64,000 bases of DNA, taken from Sphingopyxis sp. DBS4. Its GTDB lineage: Bacteria; Pseudomonadota; Alphaproteobacteria; Sphingomonadales; Sphingomonadaceae. Both the position numbers and the translations under genes were made by a program. Positions 1-9,381 of this stretch are shown here, one piece after another; position 1 is the stretch's first letter, and each line of letters opens with the position of its first letter. The stretch lies in NCBI RefSeq assembly GCF_024628865.1, contig NZ_CP102384.1, forward strand, positions 2,739,001 to 2,803,000, given 5' to 3'. The notes below the pieces were generated by a model, which had not been told where the DNA came from, made no database searches, and saw only the letters and a program-made list of their open reading frames with translations.

Positions 1-425
1 TGCGTCAGACCCCACACAGGGGTCAGCGCCCATTTAGCATGGGTATCGGCGAAGCGAGCGTTGGCCGACGCGACGATCAGGTCGCCTGCCAGCGCAAGCT
101 CAAGACCGCCGGTATAACAATAGCCGTGAACAGCCGTGATCACTGGTTGCGGCAGGTTGGCGAGACGCTCGATCGTCTCCGACTGGAAGTTGGGTGTCGG
201 CGGCTCCTCTCCCTGCTCGATATCGGCGAGGTCGTGGCCGGCCGAAAAGCAACGGCCGGCACCGCGCAGCACGACGACCCCGATGCTGGTGTCGCCCGCG
301 ATATCATCGATGTGTCGCCGCAGTTCCCTGAACATCGCGACGGTCAGCGCGTTGAGCTTTTCGGGCCGGTTGAGCGTCAGCATGGCGCATCCCGCAGCGT
401 CGGTCCGGATGATCTGGTCGGTCAA
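1..425 (-). CDS. Enoyl-CoA hydratase/isomerase family protein (partial)
   Basis: This is a crotonase-fold protein whose C-terminal part lies beyond the window edge; about 141 codons are visible. The oxyanion-hole region GAGRCFSAGHDLADIE and the second loop GYCYTGGLELALAGDL are clear. I place the start at a TTG (425) because GAGGAG lies 7 bases upstream and the N-terminus then reads MTDQIIRTD. An ATG start would remove the first beta strand. The gene lies 11 bases behind the dehydrogenase gene ending at 437, so the two are probably cotranscribed. The likely role is hydration or isomerisation of an enoyl-CoA in the catabolic cluster that follows. The substrate cannot be read from the sequence. 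Confidence 0.85.
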   Translation of the reverse strand, partial: MTDQIIRTDAAGCAMLTLNRPEKLNALTVAMFRELRRHIDDIAGDTSIGVVVLRGAGRCFSAGHDLADIEQGEEPPTPNFQSETIERLANLPQPVITAVHGYCYTGGLELALAGDLIVASANARFADTHAKWALTPVWGLT

Positions 426-436
426 CGATAATCTCC

Positions 437-1213
437 TCAGCGCGAGCCCTGCCCGTCGTCGACCTTGATGATCGTGCCGGTGACGAAGTCGGAGGACGGG
501 GAAACGAGAAACATCAGCGCGCCATCAAGCTGTTCGGGGCGCCCGATGCGTTTGCGCGGAAAGGCCGACACCATCTGGTCGCTCATCCGCGCGAACATTC
601 CGTCGGTCATTTCGGAAGCGAAAACACCGGGCGCGATGCCGTTCACGTTGATGCCGAATTTCGCCCACTCGACTGCAAGCGTCTCGGTCATGCGAACGAG
701 CGCACTTTTCGTCACCGAATAGAGCGCTGCGGCGCCGCCCGAATATTCGAATGCGGCCATCGACGCGATGTTGACGATCCGGCCCGGAGTCTTCGCCGCG
801 ATCAGTCGCCGAGCAACCTCGGTTGACAGAATGAAGGCGCCGCGCATGTTGGTGTCGATCACCTGATCGATCTTTTCAAGCGTCAGCGCGGTCGCGTGCT
901 GGGCGTCGGGAACACCCGCATTGTTGACGAGGATCGAAACCGGACCAAGCCGCCGCTCGATCTCGTCGACCACCGCGGCGATGCCGCCGACCGCCGCGAC
1001 ATCAAGCGCGAACGGTTCGGCGACACCCCCCTCCGCGCGGATTTCGGCAGTCAACTGGTCGAGCCGCTGGGCGCGCCGCGCCGCAATCGCCACCTTGGCG
1101 CCGCATGCGGCCAATATCCTGGCGAAACGCCAGCCGAGGCCAGACGACGCTCCGGTCACCAAGGCCGTCTGTCCGGAGAGGTCGAATGAAAATTCAGGGG
1201 CGGAAGCAGTCAA
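437..1213 (-). CDS. Short-chain dehydrogenase/reductase
   Basis: The protein is a classical SDR of about 258 residues. It has a TGASSGLGWRFA nucleotide-binding loop near residue 20, NNAG near residue 95, and the catalytic Ser and YSVTK motif near residues 155-170. The frame is open to an ATG at 1264, but a TTG at 1213 preceded by AGGA at a good distance gives the usual SDR length, so I prefer it. The gene sits between the TonB receptor gene upstream and the crotonase gene downstream on the same strand, which suggests one operon. It probably oxidises a hydroxyacyl-CoA or an alcohol of the imported substrate; specificity is unknown. Confidence 0.85.
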   Translation of the reverse strand: MTASAPEFSFDLSGQTALVTGASSGLGWRFARILAACGAKVAIAARRAQRLDQLTAEIRAEGGVAEPFALDVAAVGGIAAVVDEIERRLGPVSILVNNAGVPDAQHATALTLEKIDQVIDTNMRGAFILSTEVARRLIAAKTPGRIVNIASMAAFEYSGGAAALYSVTKSALVRMTETLAVEWAKFGINVNGIAPGVFASEMTDGMFARMSDQMVSAFPRKRIGRPEQLDGALMFLVSPSSDFVTGTIIKVDDGQGSR

Positions 1214-1275
1214 AGAAAATATCCTGAGGAGGAAGCGGCGCCGGCAGCAAGGAACCGGCGCCACCGAGAGGAGAG

Positions 1276-3636
1276 TCAGGGCTGGAAATTATAGGTGAAG
1301 GTCAGACCAAAGGTCCGTGGCGCCCCCATCATGCGGTTGAACACGTCGATGCTGCGCGTCGCCGAGGTGTAGTAATATTTGTCCCCGACATTGTTCATCC
1401 ACGCCATCAGGCGCCATTTCTTGTCGCTATCGGCAAGGCCCACGCGCAGATTGACCAGCGCATAATCCTCGACGACCAACTCGGGCAGCCGGCCGAGCTC
1501 CGAATTGGTGGTAGAACGATAGCTGGCGCTCGCACCGAAGATCGCGTTCAGCCTGTCTGAAACAGGCACCTCGTAATTCACATCCCCCGAAAGCTGCCAT
1601 TTCGGCGAATTGGGAAAGGCCTGGCCGTTGAAGTCGGCTGTGACGCCGTTGGGGTCTTCGGCGACGAATGGCGCCGTGATCTTCGAGTCGACATAGGATG
1701 CGTTGCCCGTGATATCGAGCCCGCGGACCGGCGACCAGGCGAGTTGCAGTTCGGCACCGTTGATCCGCGACTTGGGCACATTAAGCAGCCGCAGCAGACG
1801 CCCGAAGGAGGGGTCGGCCACGATGCCCAGCAGCTGCTTGTCGCGATAATCATAATGATAGATCGCCGCGTTGAGCTGGAAATCCCGCGAGAAGGCCGCT
1901 TTCAGCCCGGCTTCATAGGCGGTCAGCGATTCCTGCAGCGTCGGATCATATTGCGCGGTCGAGGTCGCGGCGAGCGACGGATACCCCCCCGCCTTGTAGC
2001 CACGGCTGACGTTGGCATAGACTTTGACGTCGTCGGCGATTTCGTAATCGGCGCCAAAACGCCACGACACATTGTCTTCCTTCAGCCGGCTCGTGACGAG
2101 TTGCGGAACCTGCAACGCATCCGCGGTGATACAGCCGCCCGCCGGAATCGGTGCCAGCGCGGGCAGGCCGAGAACGACAGTGCGGACGAAATCATGGAAG
2201 CCCGAGAAGACCTGGTTCGTGACGCCGTCGATGTCGCGCGTGCAGCCGACGAAGCGGTTGTTCGAATTGGTGTAGCGCACCCCCGCCTGCAGGGTCAGCG
2301 CGTCGGTGAGCTTGAATTCCGCATTACCGAAAAGCGCATAGGTCGTGATGTCCTGATCGTGGCGGAGCCCGAACGAGTAGAAGGGCGGCAGGCCAAGGCC
2401 GACGAAGGCGTAGGCCTGGGTGCTTTCGCTGAGATCACCGCTCACGCGCTCGCGCGTCTTGTCGTCGGCATAGTTGGCGCCGATAACGACATAGAGCTGG
2501 TCGGTCAGATCGCCGGCGATCCGCAATTCCTGCGCAAAGGATTCGATGTCTCCCATCGTGCGCTGGGTGAGCCCGATCAGCGGCGTTCCATCGAGGTCCT
2601 GAAGCTGGTTCTGGTTATATTTGCTGTAGGACGACAGCGACGTCAGCGTCAGCTGGTCGTTGAGATCGTAGTCGATCCGCAGATTCGCCTGAAGGAAATC
2701 ATTGTCGCGCGCATAATCGCCGGGATTGAAATCGGTCGCGCGATTGTTTCGCGGCGGCACCACGAGCGTCGCAAGGCCGGGGATACTGGCCGCCGCCGTC
2801 GGATCGCTCGGCCGGGCAAGAAGATATTGCGGCGACTGGTTATCCGACCGGTCCAGAAAACCATTGAGATTGAGATTGACCCTCAGCGCTTCGGCGGGCG
2901 TCCATTCGAGCAGGAAGCGTCCGCTGATCAGATTCTTCTTGCCGTTGGTGTCGCCGGTCGTGGTGCTGTACTGCCAACCGTCGGCCTGTTCCGATTTCAC
3001 CGCCAGGCGGAATTTCAGCGTGTCCGAGATCGGGCCGCTGACGAAGCCGCCGAGCGTCACTTCGTTGAATCGGCCATATCCGGCGGTCAGCGATCCCTTG
3101 AAAACGTCAGTGGGCTTGGCCGCGATCAGGTTGATCGCACCGCCGGTCGCATTCTGGCCGAACAGCGTCCCCTGCGGCCCTGCCAGAACCTCGACGCGCT
3201 CGAGATCAAGGAAGCCGCCGCGCGTCTCGACCGTGAAGGGGATCGGCGCCTCGTCCTGATAGACGCTGACCGTCGGCCGTCCGCCGAGCGCGATGTCGTT
3301 GAAGCCGACCCCGCGCAATGTGTAGATCGGCGTTCCGATGCGCGATTCGGTATAGGTGAAGCCCGGGACGCTGTTCGCAAGATCGACGGTGCTGTCGATT
3401 CCACGGCTGGCGAGTTGTTCCGCCCCAAAGGCCGTCACCGACAGCGGAACATCGTTCAGCGCCTGCTCGCGCTTCTGCGCGGTCACGACGATCGTGCGGT
3501 CGGCGTCGTCGGACGGCGCGACCTCCTGGGCCGCGGCCGCGCCGCCAGCGGCCAGGGCCCAGGTGATGGCAAGCGCGCAGGCGCCGAGCGCAATCGGACG
3601 GCGCCCTGCTGTCAATGATATAGAATGATCGTTCAT
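1276..3636 (-). CDS. TonB-dependent receptor
   Basis: This is an outer-membrane active-transport receptor of 786 residues from the chosen ATG, which has GGGGAGAG five bases upstream. A longer reading to 3762 adds an unlikely N-terminus. A signal peptide (residues about 17-38, ending near AAAQE) is followed by the plug domain starting IVVTAQKREQALNDVPLSV and containing LERVEVLAGPQGTLFGQNA, then the beta-barrel ending in FGLTFTYNFQP. It leads the operon with the SDR and crotonase genes and is divergent from the hydrolase gene at 3910. It therefore probably imports the substrate degraded by this cluster. The ligand is unknown. Confidence 0.92.
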   Translation of the reverse strand: MNDHSISLTAGRRPIALGACALAITWALAAGGAAAAQEVAPSDDADRTIVVTAQKREQALNDVPLSVTAFGAEQLASRGIDSTVDLANSVPGFTYTESRIGTPIYTLRGVGFNDIALGGRPTVSVYQDEAPIPFTVETRGGFLDLERVEVLAGPQGTLFGQNATGGAINLIAAKPTDVFKGSLTAGYGRFNEVTLGGFVSGPISDTLKFRLAVKSEQADGWQYSTTTGDTNGKKNLISGRFLLEWTPAEALRVNLNLNGFLDRSDNQSPQYLLARPSDPTAAASIPGLATLVVPPRNNRATDFNPGDYARDNDFLQANLRIDYDLNDQLTLTSLSSYSKYNQNQLQDLDGTPLIGLTQRTMGDIESFAQELRIAGDLTDQLYVVIGANYADDKTRERVSGDLSESTQAYAFVGLGLPPFYSFGLRHDQDITTYALFGNAEFKLTDALTLQAGVRYTNSNNRFVGCTRDIDGVTNQVFSGFHDFVRTVVLGLPALAPIPAGGCITADALQVPQLVTSRLKEDNVSWRFGADYEIADDVKVYANVSRGYKAGGYPSLAATSTAQYDPTLQESLTAYEAGLKAAFSRDFQLNAAIYHYDYRDKQLLGIVADPSFGRLLRLLNVPKSRINGAELQLAWSPVRGLDITGNASYVDSKITAPFVAEDPNGVTADFNGQAFPNSPKWQLSGDVNYEVPVSDRLNAIFGASASYRSTTNSELGRLPELVVEDYALVNLRVGLADSDKKWRLMAWMNNVGDKYYYTSATRSIDVFNRMMGAPRTFGLTFTYNFQP

Positions 3637-3800
3637 CTCGACTCTCCCCACCGCGCTCTTGTCGCCGGGGCGCTGCAGTCCCGCACCGGCCCCGTAACGA
3701 AACCCCGGCACGCGATCGCCTTCCCCCGCATTTTTCCTACATCCGCGGATGTTGCCCTTCATATATGCCGGCTTCTGCTTGTCAATCTTTTTTCAACACT

Positions 3801-3826
3801 AACGTATGTATATATATTTCTACGTT
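3801..3826. promoter_or_regulatory. Inverted repeat in divergent promoter region
   Basis: The 273-base spacer between the TonB receptor gene and the divergent hydrolase gene is AT-rich in the middle. It holds AACGTA and TACGTT separated by 14 AT-rich bases. The repeat lies 84 bases before the hydrolase start and 165 before the receptor start. A regulator such as one of the TetR proteins nearby could bind here; this is inference. Confidence 0.4.
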
Positions 3827-3909
3827 GATTTAATTAGCGACCCGCGATAAACCGCTCTTCGGGCCCCGCCGTTCGGACGGAGGCATCACGCCGTCATGGG
3901 AGAAGGCGC

Positions 3910-5055
3910 TTGGAACAGCCAATCGAAGGATATGTCGCGCCGCAATTCGCCGCCGTGCGCGACGCATTTGCAGCCAATTTCGCACGCGAAGACGCCTATC
4001 GCGAACTCGGGGCGTCGCTGGCCGTCTATGTGAAGGGCGAGTTGGTCGTCGACCTTCACGGCGGATGGCGCGACGCGGAGCGTACGACGCGCTGGACCCC
4101 CGACACACTTGTCAACATCTGGTCGGCCACGAAGGGCCTGACCGCAATCGAGGTTGCAATGCTCGTCGAGGCCGGAAAGCTCGATTATGCGGCGCCGGTC
4201 ACCGATTATTGGCCCGAATATGGCGCCAACGGCAAAGGGGCGACCACCGTCGGGCATATCATGTCGCATCAGGCGGGCCTTCCGGGACTAGAAGAACCAA
4301 CCTCGCTGGAGGATTTCTACGACTGGGACGTCGTGGCCGATCGCCTCGCTCGCCAGGCCCCGTTGTGGGAACCCGGCACGCAGAATTCCTATCATGCGAT
4401 GACCTACGGCTTTCTGGCGGGTGAACTGGTCCGCCGCACGTCGGGGCTCAACCCGGGCCGTTTCCTGGCCGAGCGCATCGCAGCGCCGCTGGCGGCGGAC
4501 GTGTTCATCGGCCTGCCCGAAAGCGAGGAGCCTCGCGTGGCGCCGCTCGTCCCTTCGCCGCTCCAGCGCGAATTCACCCTGACCGGCGTGCCGCGCGCGG
4601 CAGTCATGGCAGTGACCAACCCCCTGATGGTGGCAACTCACCCGAACGAGCGGGCCTGGCGGGCGGCTGAGATTCCCGCAGGCAACGGCCATGCGACCGC
4701 GCGCGGCCTCGCGCGGGTCTATGGCGCGCTCGCCAACGGAGGCACGCTAGATGGCATCCGGATAATGCATCCAGAGACGATAGCGAAGCTCGGCGAATTG
4801 CAGACCGACCGCGTCGACATCCTCCTCGGACATCCCGCTTACTGGCGCCAGGGTCTCGCGGGGAACATCGACCGCATGTACGGGCCCCACGCCGACACAA
4901 CGATCGGGCATTCTGGCTGGGGCGGATCGTTCGGTTGCTTCGACCCCGTCCATCAGGTCGGCATCGGCTATGTGCTCAATCAGATGGGCGACAAGACCGT
5001 CGGCGATCCACGCTGCACGCTGCTTTGCGGGGAGATATTCGAATGTCTGCGTTGA
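3910..5055 (+). CDS. Serine hydrolase, beta-lactamase fold (EstB/class C-like)
   Basis: This 381-residue protein belongs to the serine beta-lactamase-like esterase family. The nucleophile motif SATK (Ser-x-x-Lys) is near residue 76, a Tyr-containing motif SYHAMTYG near residue 160, and a late HSGWGGSFG motif near residue 337 replaces the usual KTG box. No signal peptide is seen, so it is probably cytoplasmic. The start is a TTG with GGGAGAAG just upstream; the nearby ATG at 3896 is out of frame. It overlaps the acyl-CoA ligase gene by 13 bases. Next to a Baeyer-Villiger-type enzyme, an esterase or lactonase role is likely, but this is inferred from context. Confidence 0.88.
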   Translation: MEQPIEGYVAPQFAAVRDAFAANFAREDAYRELGASLAVYVKGELVVDLHGGWRDAERTTRWTPDTLVNIWSATKGLTAIEVAMLVEAGKLDYAAPVTDYWPEYGANGKGATTVGHIMSHQAGLPGLEEPTSLEDFYDWDVVADRLARQAPLWEPGTQNSYHAMTYGFLAGELVRRTSGLNPGRFLAERIAAPLAADVFIGLPESEEPRVAPLVPSPLQREFTLTGVPRAAVMAVTNPLMVATHPNERAWRAAEIPAGNGHATARGLARVYGALANGGTLDGIRIMHPETIAKLGELQTDRVDILLGHPAYWRQGLAGNIDRMYGPHADTTIGHSGWGGSFGCFDPVHQVGIGYVLNQMGDKTVGDPRCTLLCGEIFECLR

Positions 5056-6506
5056 TGGACACGCTACCGCTTGCTTCGCTGCTTGCCCATCATGCGGCAC
5101 TCAAGCCGTCGACGGTGGCGCTTTCCGACGAAAGCACCGCGCTTACCTGGGCGGAACTGGAAAGCCGTACCAATCGGGTCGCGCGCGCACTCCTTGCGCA
5201 TGGCGTCCAGACCGATGACCTGATCTCGATCGCATTGCCTAACGAAAATGCGTTCCTCGAGGCCTGCTTCGCCTGCTGGAAAGCGGGCGCGACACCGCAA
5301 CCCTTGTCCTCGCGCCTGCCGCGGGCCGAGATGGAGGCTATCATTGCGCTCGCGAAGCCCTCGATCATCATCGCACGGCCCGACCTCGAAATCGGCCGTC
5401 CCACTATCACTTACTCCGATTTGCTTGCGGCAGAAAGCGACGATACTCCATTGCCGCTCGTAATCGCCAGCTGCTTCAAGGCGCCGACCTCGGGCGGCTC
5501 GTCGGGGCGGCCAAAGCTGATCCTGTCGGGCGAGCCCGCGACGATCGACGTGTCGATCGCCTCGGCGTGGCGCCTCGGCAGCGAGGATGTCGCGTTGATC
5601 CCGGGGCCGCTCTATCACACCGGCCCTTTCACAACGGCGATCAACGCTATGGCGGCGGGCACCAAGCTTGTCGTCCAGCCGCGCTTCGATGCCGAAGCCG
5701 TTCTGGAAGCGATCGACCGGCACAAAGCAAGCTGGCTTTGCCTGGTACCGACGATGATGAACCGCATCTGGAAACTGGACGATGCGGTGAAGGCGAAGTA
5801 CGACATCACGTCGCTGAAGACGATGTGGCATATCGCCGCCCCCTGTCCGGCGTGGCTGAAACAGGTCTGGATCGACTGGATCGGTGCCGGCGCGGTCTGG
5901 GAACTTTATGGCGCGACCGAAAGCATCGCCGGCACTGTCATCGACGGCACCGAATGGCTCGCGCATCGCGGATCGGTCGGCCGGGTTTTCTCGGGCCAGA
6001 TCAAGATATTCGGCGACGACGGTCGGGAACTGCCGCCCGGCGAAACCGGCGAAGTCTTCATGCGCGCGGCTGAGGAGGGGCAGGTGACCTATCGCTACGT
6101 CGGCGCCGAAGCCAACACGCGCGGCGAATGGCATTCGCTGGGCGACATGGGCTATTTCGACGCCGAGGGCTATCTCTACCTCGGCGATCGCCGCGGCGAC
6201 ATGATTCTTGTCGGCGGTTCGAACGTCTATCCCGCCGAAGTCGAGGCCGCGATAGAGGAACATCCCGACGTCCAGTCATGCGCGGTCATCGGACTGCCCG
6301 ACGACGATCTGGGCGCACGCATCCACGCGATCGTTCAGCCGCGTCCCGGGCTGCCCAATCTCGCACTGCAGGAGTTCGTCGCCGAAAGGTTGGTCCGCTA
6401 CAAGCAACCGCGCAGCTATGAGTTCACCGACGCCCCTTTACGCGATGCCGCCGGAAAGGTACGCCGGTCGCGGTTGCGGAGCGAACGGATCGCCGCCGGG
6501 GAGTAA
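5043..6506 (+). CDS. AMP-dependent acyl-CoA ligase
   Basis: The 487-residue protein is an ANL-superfamily adenylating enzyme that activates a carboxylic acid with ATP and CoA. The phosphate-binding loop reads TSGGSSGRPKL, followed by WELYGATES (A5), LGDRRGDMILVGGSNVYPAEVE (hinge and A8), and the C-terminal lysine region AAGKVRRSR. The ATG at 5043 has GGGGAG nine bases upstream and lies inside the end of the hydrolase gene, implying translational coupling. The enzyme is shorter than the long-chain synthetases and resembles ligases for cyclic or bile-acid-like carboxylates. The exact acid is unknown. Confidence 0.9.
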   Translation: MSALMDTLPLASLLAHHAALKPSTVALSDESTALTWAELESRTNRVARALLAHGVQTDDLISIALPNENAFLEACFACWKAGATPQPLSSRLPRAEMEAIIALAKPSIIIARPDLEIGRPTITYSDLLAAESDDTPLPLVIASCFKAPTSGGSSGRPKLILSGEPATIDVSIASAWRLGSEDVALIPGPLYHTGPFTTAINAMAAGTKLVVQPRFDAEAVLEAIDRHKASWLCLVPTMMNRIWKLDDAVKAKYDITSLKTMWHIAAPCPAWLKQVWIDWIGAGAVWELYGATESIAGTVIDGTEWLAHRGSVGRVFSGQIKIFGDDGRELPPGETGEVFMRAAEEGQVTYRYVGAEANTRGEWHSLGDMGYFDAEGYLYLGDRRGDMILVGGSNVYPAEVEAAIEEHPDVQSCAVIGLPDDDLGARIHAIVQPRPGLPNLALQEFVAERLVRYKQPRSYEFTDAPLRDAAGKVRRSRLRSERIAAGE

Positions 6507-6515
6507 CGATTCATA

Positions 6516-7850
6516 GTGAATATCGCGGGCGTCTCTCGACCGAAACGGACGGAAACCGCCGCGCCGAATTCCACGTCACCGGCGGATGAACGCGGCCCGC
6601 CTAAAAAGCCGCGCGGGCGCCCATCGACCAAGGCACGCAAGCGCGAGGAACTGATCGACGGAGCCACCGCGCTGTTCAACGCGCGGGGAATTTCGGCGAC
6701 GAGCCTGACTGACGTCGCCGACGTCCTCGATCTGTCTCGCGCCACGGTCTACTATTATGTCAGCGACCGCACCGAACTGGTGTTCCAATGCTACATGCGC
6801 GCATGCGAACTGGCAGCCGAGGATCTGGCGCAAGCGAGCCTCGCCGCCAACGGCTTCGCCCGGGTAGCGACCTATATCCGGCGCGCGCTCACTCCCGACC
6901 GGCCCCCCGTCGCCGTGATGACCGAAATCAATTCGCTCACCCCCGACATCGCAAGCCTGATCCGCAAGGCCAACGACCGCAACGTCACGGCTCTTGTAGG
7001 TTTCATCGCGCAAGGGATCGACGACGGCAGCATTCGCCGCTGCGATCCGATCGTGGTCGCACAGGCGATCATCGGAATGCTCGCCTGGTCGCAATTGCTG
7101 CCGCAGTGGTCCGATCAGGGAAGCGGGCCGAAGTTGCGGCACCGCGCGATGGAGAGCATGATCGACCTGCTGACCTCGGGCCTCGCGGCCGATCGGGCGA
7201 TGCAGTTCGAATGCCCCGTGTCCGCGGAGCAATTCCAGCCTAAGATCGAGAATATCTTCGATCGCAAGGAATCGGCGAATTTCAAGATTGCGCAGCTGCT
7301 CGCGACCGCATCCGCGCTGTTCAACCGCAACGGGATCGAAGCGACCTCGCTCGACGAGATTGCCGCGGCGATGGGTCTGACCAAGGGCGCGGTCTATCAT
7401 TATCTCGACGACAAGGCGGATCTGGTCGAACATTGTTACGAGCGTTCATTCGAGCTGTATGACCGGTTCGTCGATGCGGCGCACGCGCATGGCGGCAACG
7501 GCCTCGAAGCCGCAATGATCAACGCGCATCTCAACATCCAGGCGCAGGCGGGGACGCTGTCGCCACTCATGCCACAACCGGGGTTCGAGGGAATGCCCAA
7601 GACCATTCGCGACCGGCTGCACCGACGCGCGAGCAGCCAGAACAGCGCCGTTGCGCGTGCGCTGGCGATGGGTGCGGCGGAAGGGGTGGCGCGCGAATGC
7701 GATGCGCCGCTCGTCACCCACATGTGCGCCGGCGCCTTCGGCTGGCTGCCTAAATGGCTGCCGGTGGTCGGCGGTCCCGACCCCTGCGATATCGCTGACG
7801 CGATTTGCGATCTGCTGTTGCGCGGACTGACGCCCGAACCCGCCGATTAG
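6516..7850 (+). CDS. Tandem (double) TetR-family regulator
   Basis: At 444 residues this protein is twice the normal TetR length and contains two complete TetR modules. The first DNA-binding domain spans about residues 43-90 (LFNARGISATSLTDVADVL, then ATVYYYVSDRTEL). The second spans about 252-300 (LFNRNGIEATSLDEIAAAM, then GAVYHYLDDKADL). Each is followed by an all-helical ligand domain. The start is a GTG at 6516, ten bases after the ligase stop codon, and GGGAG lies somewhat far upstream. It ends tail to tail with the next gene, overlapping by four bases. It probably represses the catabolic genes, sensing an acyl-CoA intermediate. No frameshift is needed to join the halves. Confidence 0.88.
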   Translation: MNIAGVSRPKRTETAAPNSTSPADERGPPKKPRGRPSTKARKREELIDGATALFNARGISATSLTDVADVLDLSRATVYYYVSDRTELVFQCYMRACELAAEDLAQASLAANGFARVATYIRRALTPDRPPVAVMTEINSLTPDIASLIRKANDRNVTALVGFIAQGIDDGSIRRCDPIVVAQAIIGMLAWSQLLPQWSDQGSGPKLRHRAMESMIDLLTSGLAADRAMQFECPVSAEQFQPKIENIFDRKESANFKIAQLLATASALFNRNGIEATSLDEIAAAMGLTKGAVYHYLDDKADLVEHCYERSFELYDRFVDAAHAHGGNGLEAAMINAHLNIQAQAGTLSPLMPQPGFEGMPKTIRDRLHRRASSQNSAVARALAMGAAEGVARECDAPLVTHMCAGAFGWLPKWLPVVGGPDPCDIADAICDLLLRGLTPEPAD

Positions 7851-8419
7851 ATCGGGTCTACAAGATCGGGATCGAAGTGAGCGCCCTCGTCGATCTGGAT
7901 GCCGAGCGCGTTCACGATCCGCCCGACCTGCGCATAATGTCCCGACGTCAGCACGATATCGACCATCTCCTTGGGAGAAAAATGCCGCGCCATCTCCTCC
8001 CAGGTCGCGTCGCTGATGAAATCATCCGCCATCAGTTCGTCGCACGCGGCGATCAGCACCGCATCGGCCCGGTTCCAGCAATGATCGGGCCGTCGGTCCT
8101 TGAGCGCCAGGAGTTCGCCGTCTGTCAGCCCGGTTTCGCGGCCGATGCGATGGTGATGTGACCATTCATAGGCGGCCTTGCCACGATAGGCGGTGCGCAG
8201 GATGACGATTTCCTTGAAACGCCCCTGAAGGTCGTTCTTCCGGCCTTGGATATAACGTCCCCAAGCGGTCAGCCCCTTCATAGCCTCCGGAAAGCGCAGC
8301 ATCGTGCGAAACAGATTCGCATTCCGGGCCAGCGGGTGGACCGAATCGAGAATGTCTCGCTGCTCGGCGTTCAGTTCGGTGTCGGGTAGCGGTGGAACCC
8401 GCGGAGTCCGAAGGCGCAT
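7847..8419 (-). CDS. Carboxymuconolactone decarboxylase family protein
   Basis: This 190-residue protein has the AhpD/CMD-like helical fold, seen from the stretch FKEIVILRTAYRGKAAYEW followed by SHHHRIGRETGLTDGELLAL. The CxxC pair of the AhpD peroxidase branch is absent, so it belongs to the branch without redox cysteines. The ATG at 8419 has GTAGGAGAG upstream; longer in-frame readings run into the neighbouring crotonase gene and are not credible. It follows that gene by 20 bases. Members of this branch often sit in catabolic clusters of actinobacteria and sphingomonads, where their reactions are poorly defined. Confidence 0.82.
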   Translation of the reverse strand: MRLRTPRVPPLPDTELNAEQRDILDSVHPLARNANLFRTMLRFPEAMKGLTAWGRYIQGRKNDLQGRFKEIVILRTAYRGKAAYEWSHHHRIGRETGLTDGELLALKDRRPDHCWNRADAVLIAACDELMADDFISDATWEEMARHFSPKEMVDIVLTSGHYAQVGRIVNALGIQIDEGAHFDPDLVDPI

Positions 8420-8439
8420 ATCAGTCTCTCCTACGTTGA

Positions 8440-9321
8440 TCAGTAAAACGACGGGACACTGCGACCCGGATACATGTCGGGCAGTCCGTCCGAAACGCGA
8501 TCGGGATAGGTCGGCGCGCGTTTCTCGAGGAACGCGGTCACGCCTTCCTTGACATCGGCGGAGAGCCCGCGCGCCTGGATCGCCCGGCTGTCGGCGCGGT
8601 GCGCGTCCATTGGGTGCGCCGCGCCCAGCATGTCCCACATCAGCCGCCGCGTGACGGCGACCGAAACCGGCGCGCAATTGTCCACGATCTCGCGCGCGAT
8701 CGCCTGCGCCGCCGCCATCAGTTCGTCCGGCGCATGCAGCGATTGCACCAGCCCGCGCGCCAGTGCTTCCTCCGCGGGCAGCACCCGCCCACTGCAGGTC
8801 CAGGCGAGCGCGGTGCCAATGCCGACGATACGCGGCAGGAACCACGATGCAGCGGCGTCGGGCGCGATTCCCCGGCGCGCGAAGACGAAGCCGAACCGCG
8901 CGCTGGTCGATGCGATCCGGATATCCATCGCCAGTTGCATCGACGCCCCGACCCCCGCCGACGCACCGTTGACCGCAGCGATCACCGGCTTGAGGCTATC
9001 GAAGATCCGCAGCGTGACGAGCCCACCGATGTCGCGGTAGACGCCGTTCGCCTGCGGCAACGCCTCGGCGCCGTCATAGCTGTTATAATCGAAGGTGTTG
9101 CCGCCCGCCCCCAGATCGGCCCCGGCGCAAAAGGCACGCTCACCAGCGCCGGTGACGATCACTGCCTTCACGGCGTCTTCGGCGTCGGTGATGTCGAAGG
9201 CGGCGATCAGGTCGGTCGCCATCTGCGGCGTGAACGCATTCATCCGATCAGGCCGATTCAGCGTGATCGTCGCAACGCCATCCTCGACCGCGAACAGCAG
9301 GGTTTCGAAATCCTTGGTCAC
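8440..9321 (-). CDS. Enoyl-CoA hydratase/isomerase family protein
   Basis: The protein is a 293-residue crotonase. It has TLNRPDRMNAFTPQMA near the N-terminus, the oxyanion-hole loop GAGERAFCAGADLG, and the second glycine loop NGASAGVGASMQLAMDIRIA. In place of the two hydratase glutamates the active-site helix reads FARRGIAPDAAASW, so isomerase or other crotonase chemistry is possible. The start is GTG with GGGAGAAG close upstream. It is divergent from the acyl-CoA dehydrogenase gene across an AT-rich spacer and is cotranscribed with the CMD-family gene. It is a second crotonase in this cluster, distinct from the one at the window edge. Confidence 0.88.
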   Translation of the reverse strand: MTKDFETLLFAVEDGVATITLNRPDRMNAFTPQMATDLIAAFDITDAEDAVKAVIVTGAGERAFCAGADLGAGGNTFDYNSYDGAEALPQANGVYRDIGGLVTLRIFDSLKPVIAAVNGASAGVGASMQLAMDIRIASTSARFGFVFARRGIAPDAAASWFLPRIVGIGTALAWTCSGRVLPAEEALARGLVQSLHAPDELMAAAQAIAREIVDNCAPVSVAVTRRLMWDMLGAAHPMDAHRADSRAIQARGLSADVKEGVTAFLEKRAPTYPDRVSDGLPDMYPGRSVPSFY

Positions 9322-9381
9322 GCACTTCTCCCGACCGGACCGACCTTCTCGCGGTTCCTTCGCAAATTTATATATCTGACG

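Noticed and set aside
1744..3618. Long open frame of 624 codons on the plus strand
   Set aside because: It is antisense to the TonB receptor gene, has no family motif, and is Arg/Asp/Val-rich as expected from a GC-rich shadow frame.
8431..8440. CTACGTTGAT shared with 3820-3829
   Set aside because: A ten-base match is close to chance in 64 kb on two strands, and the second site lies in a 20-base gap between cotranscribed genes.
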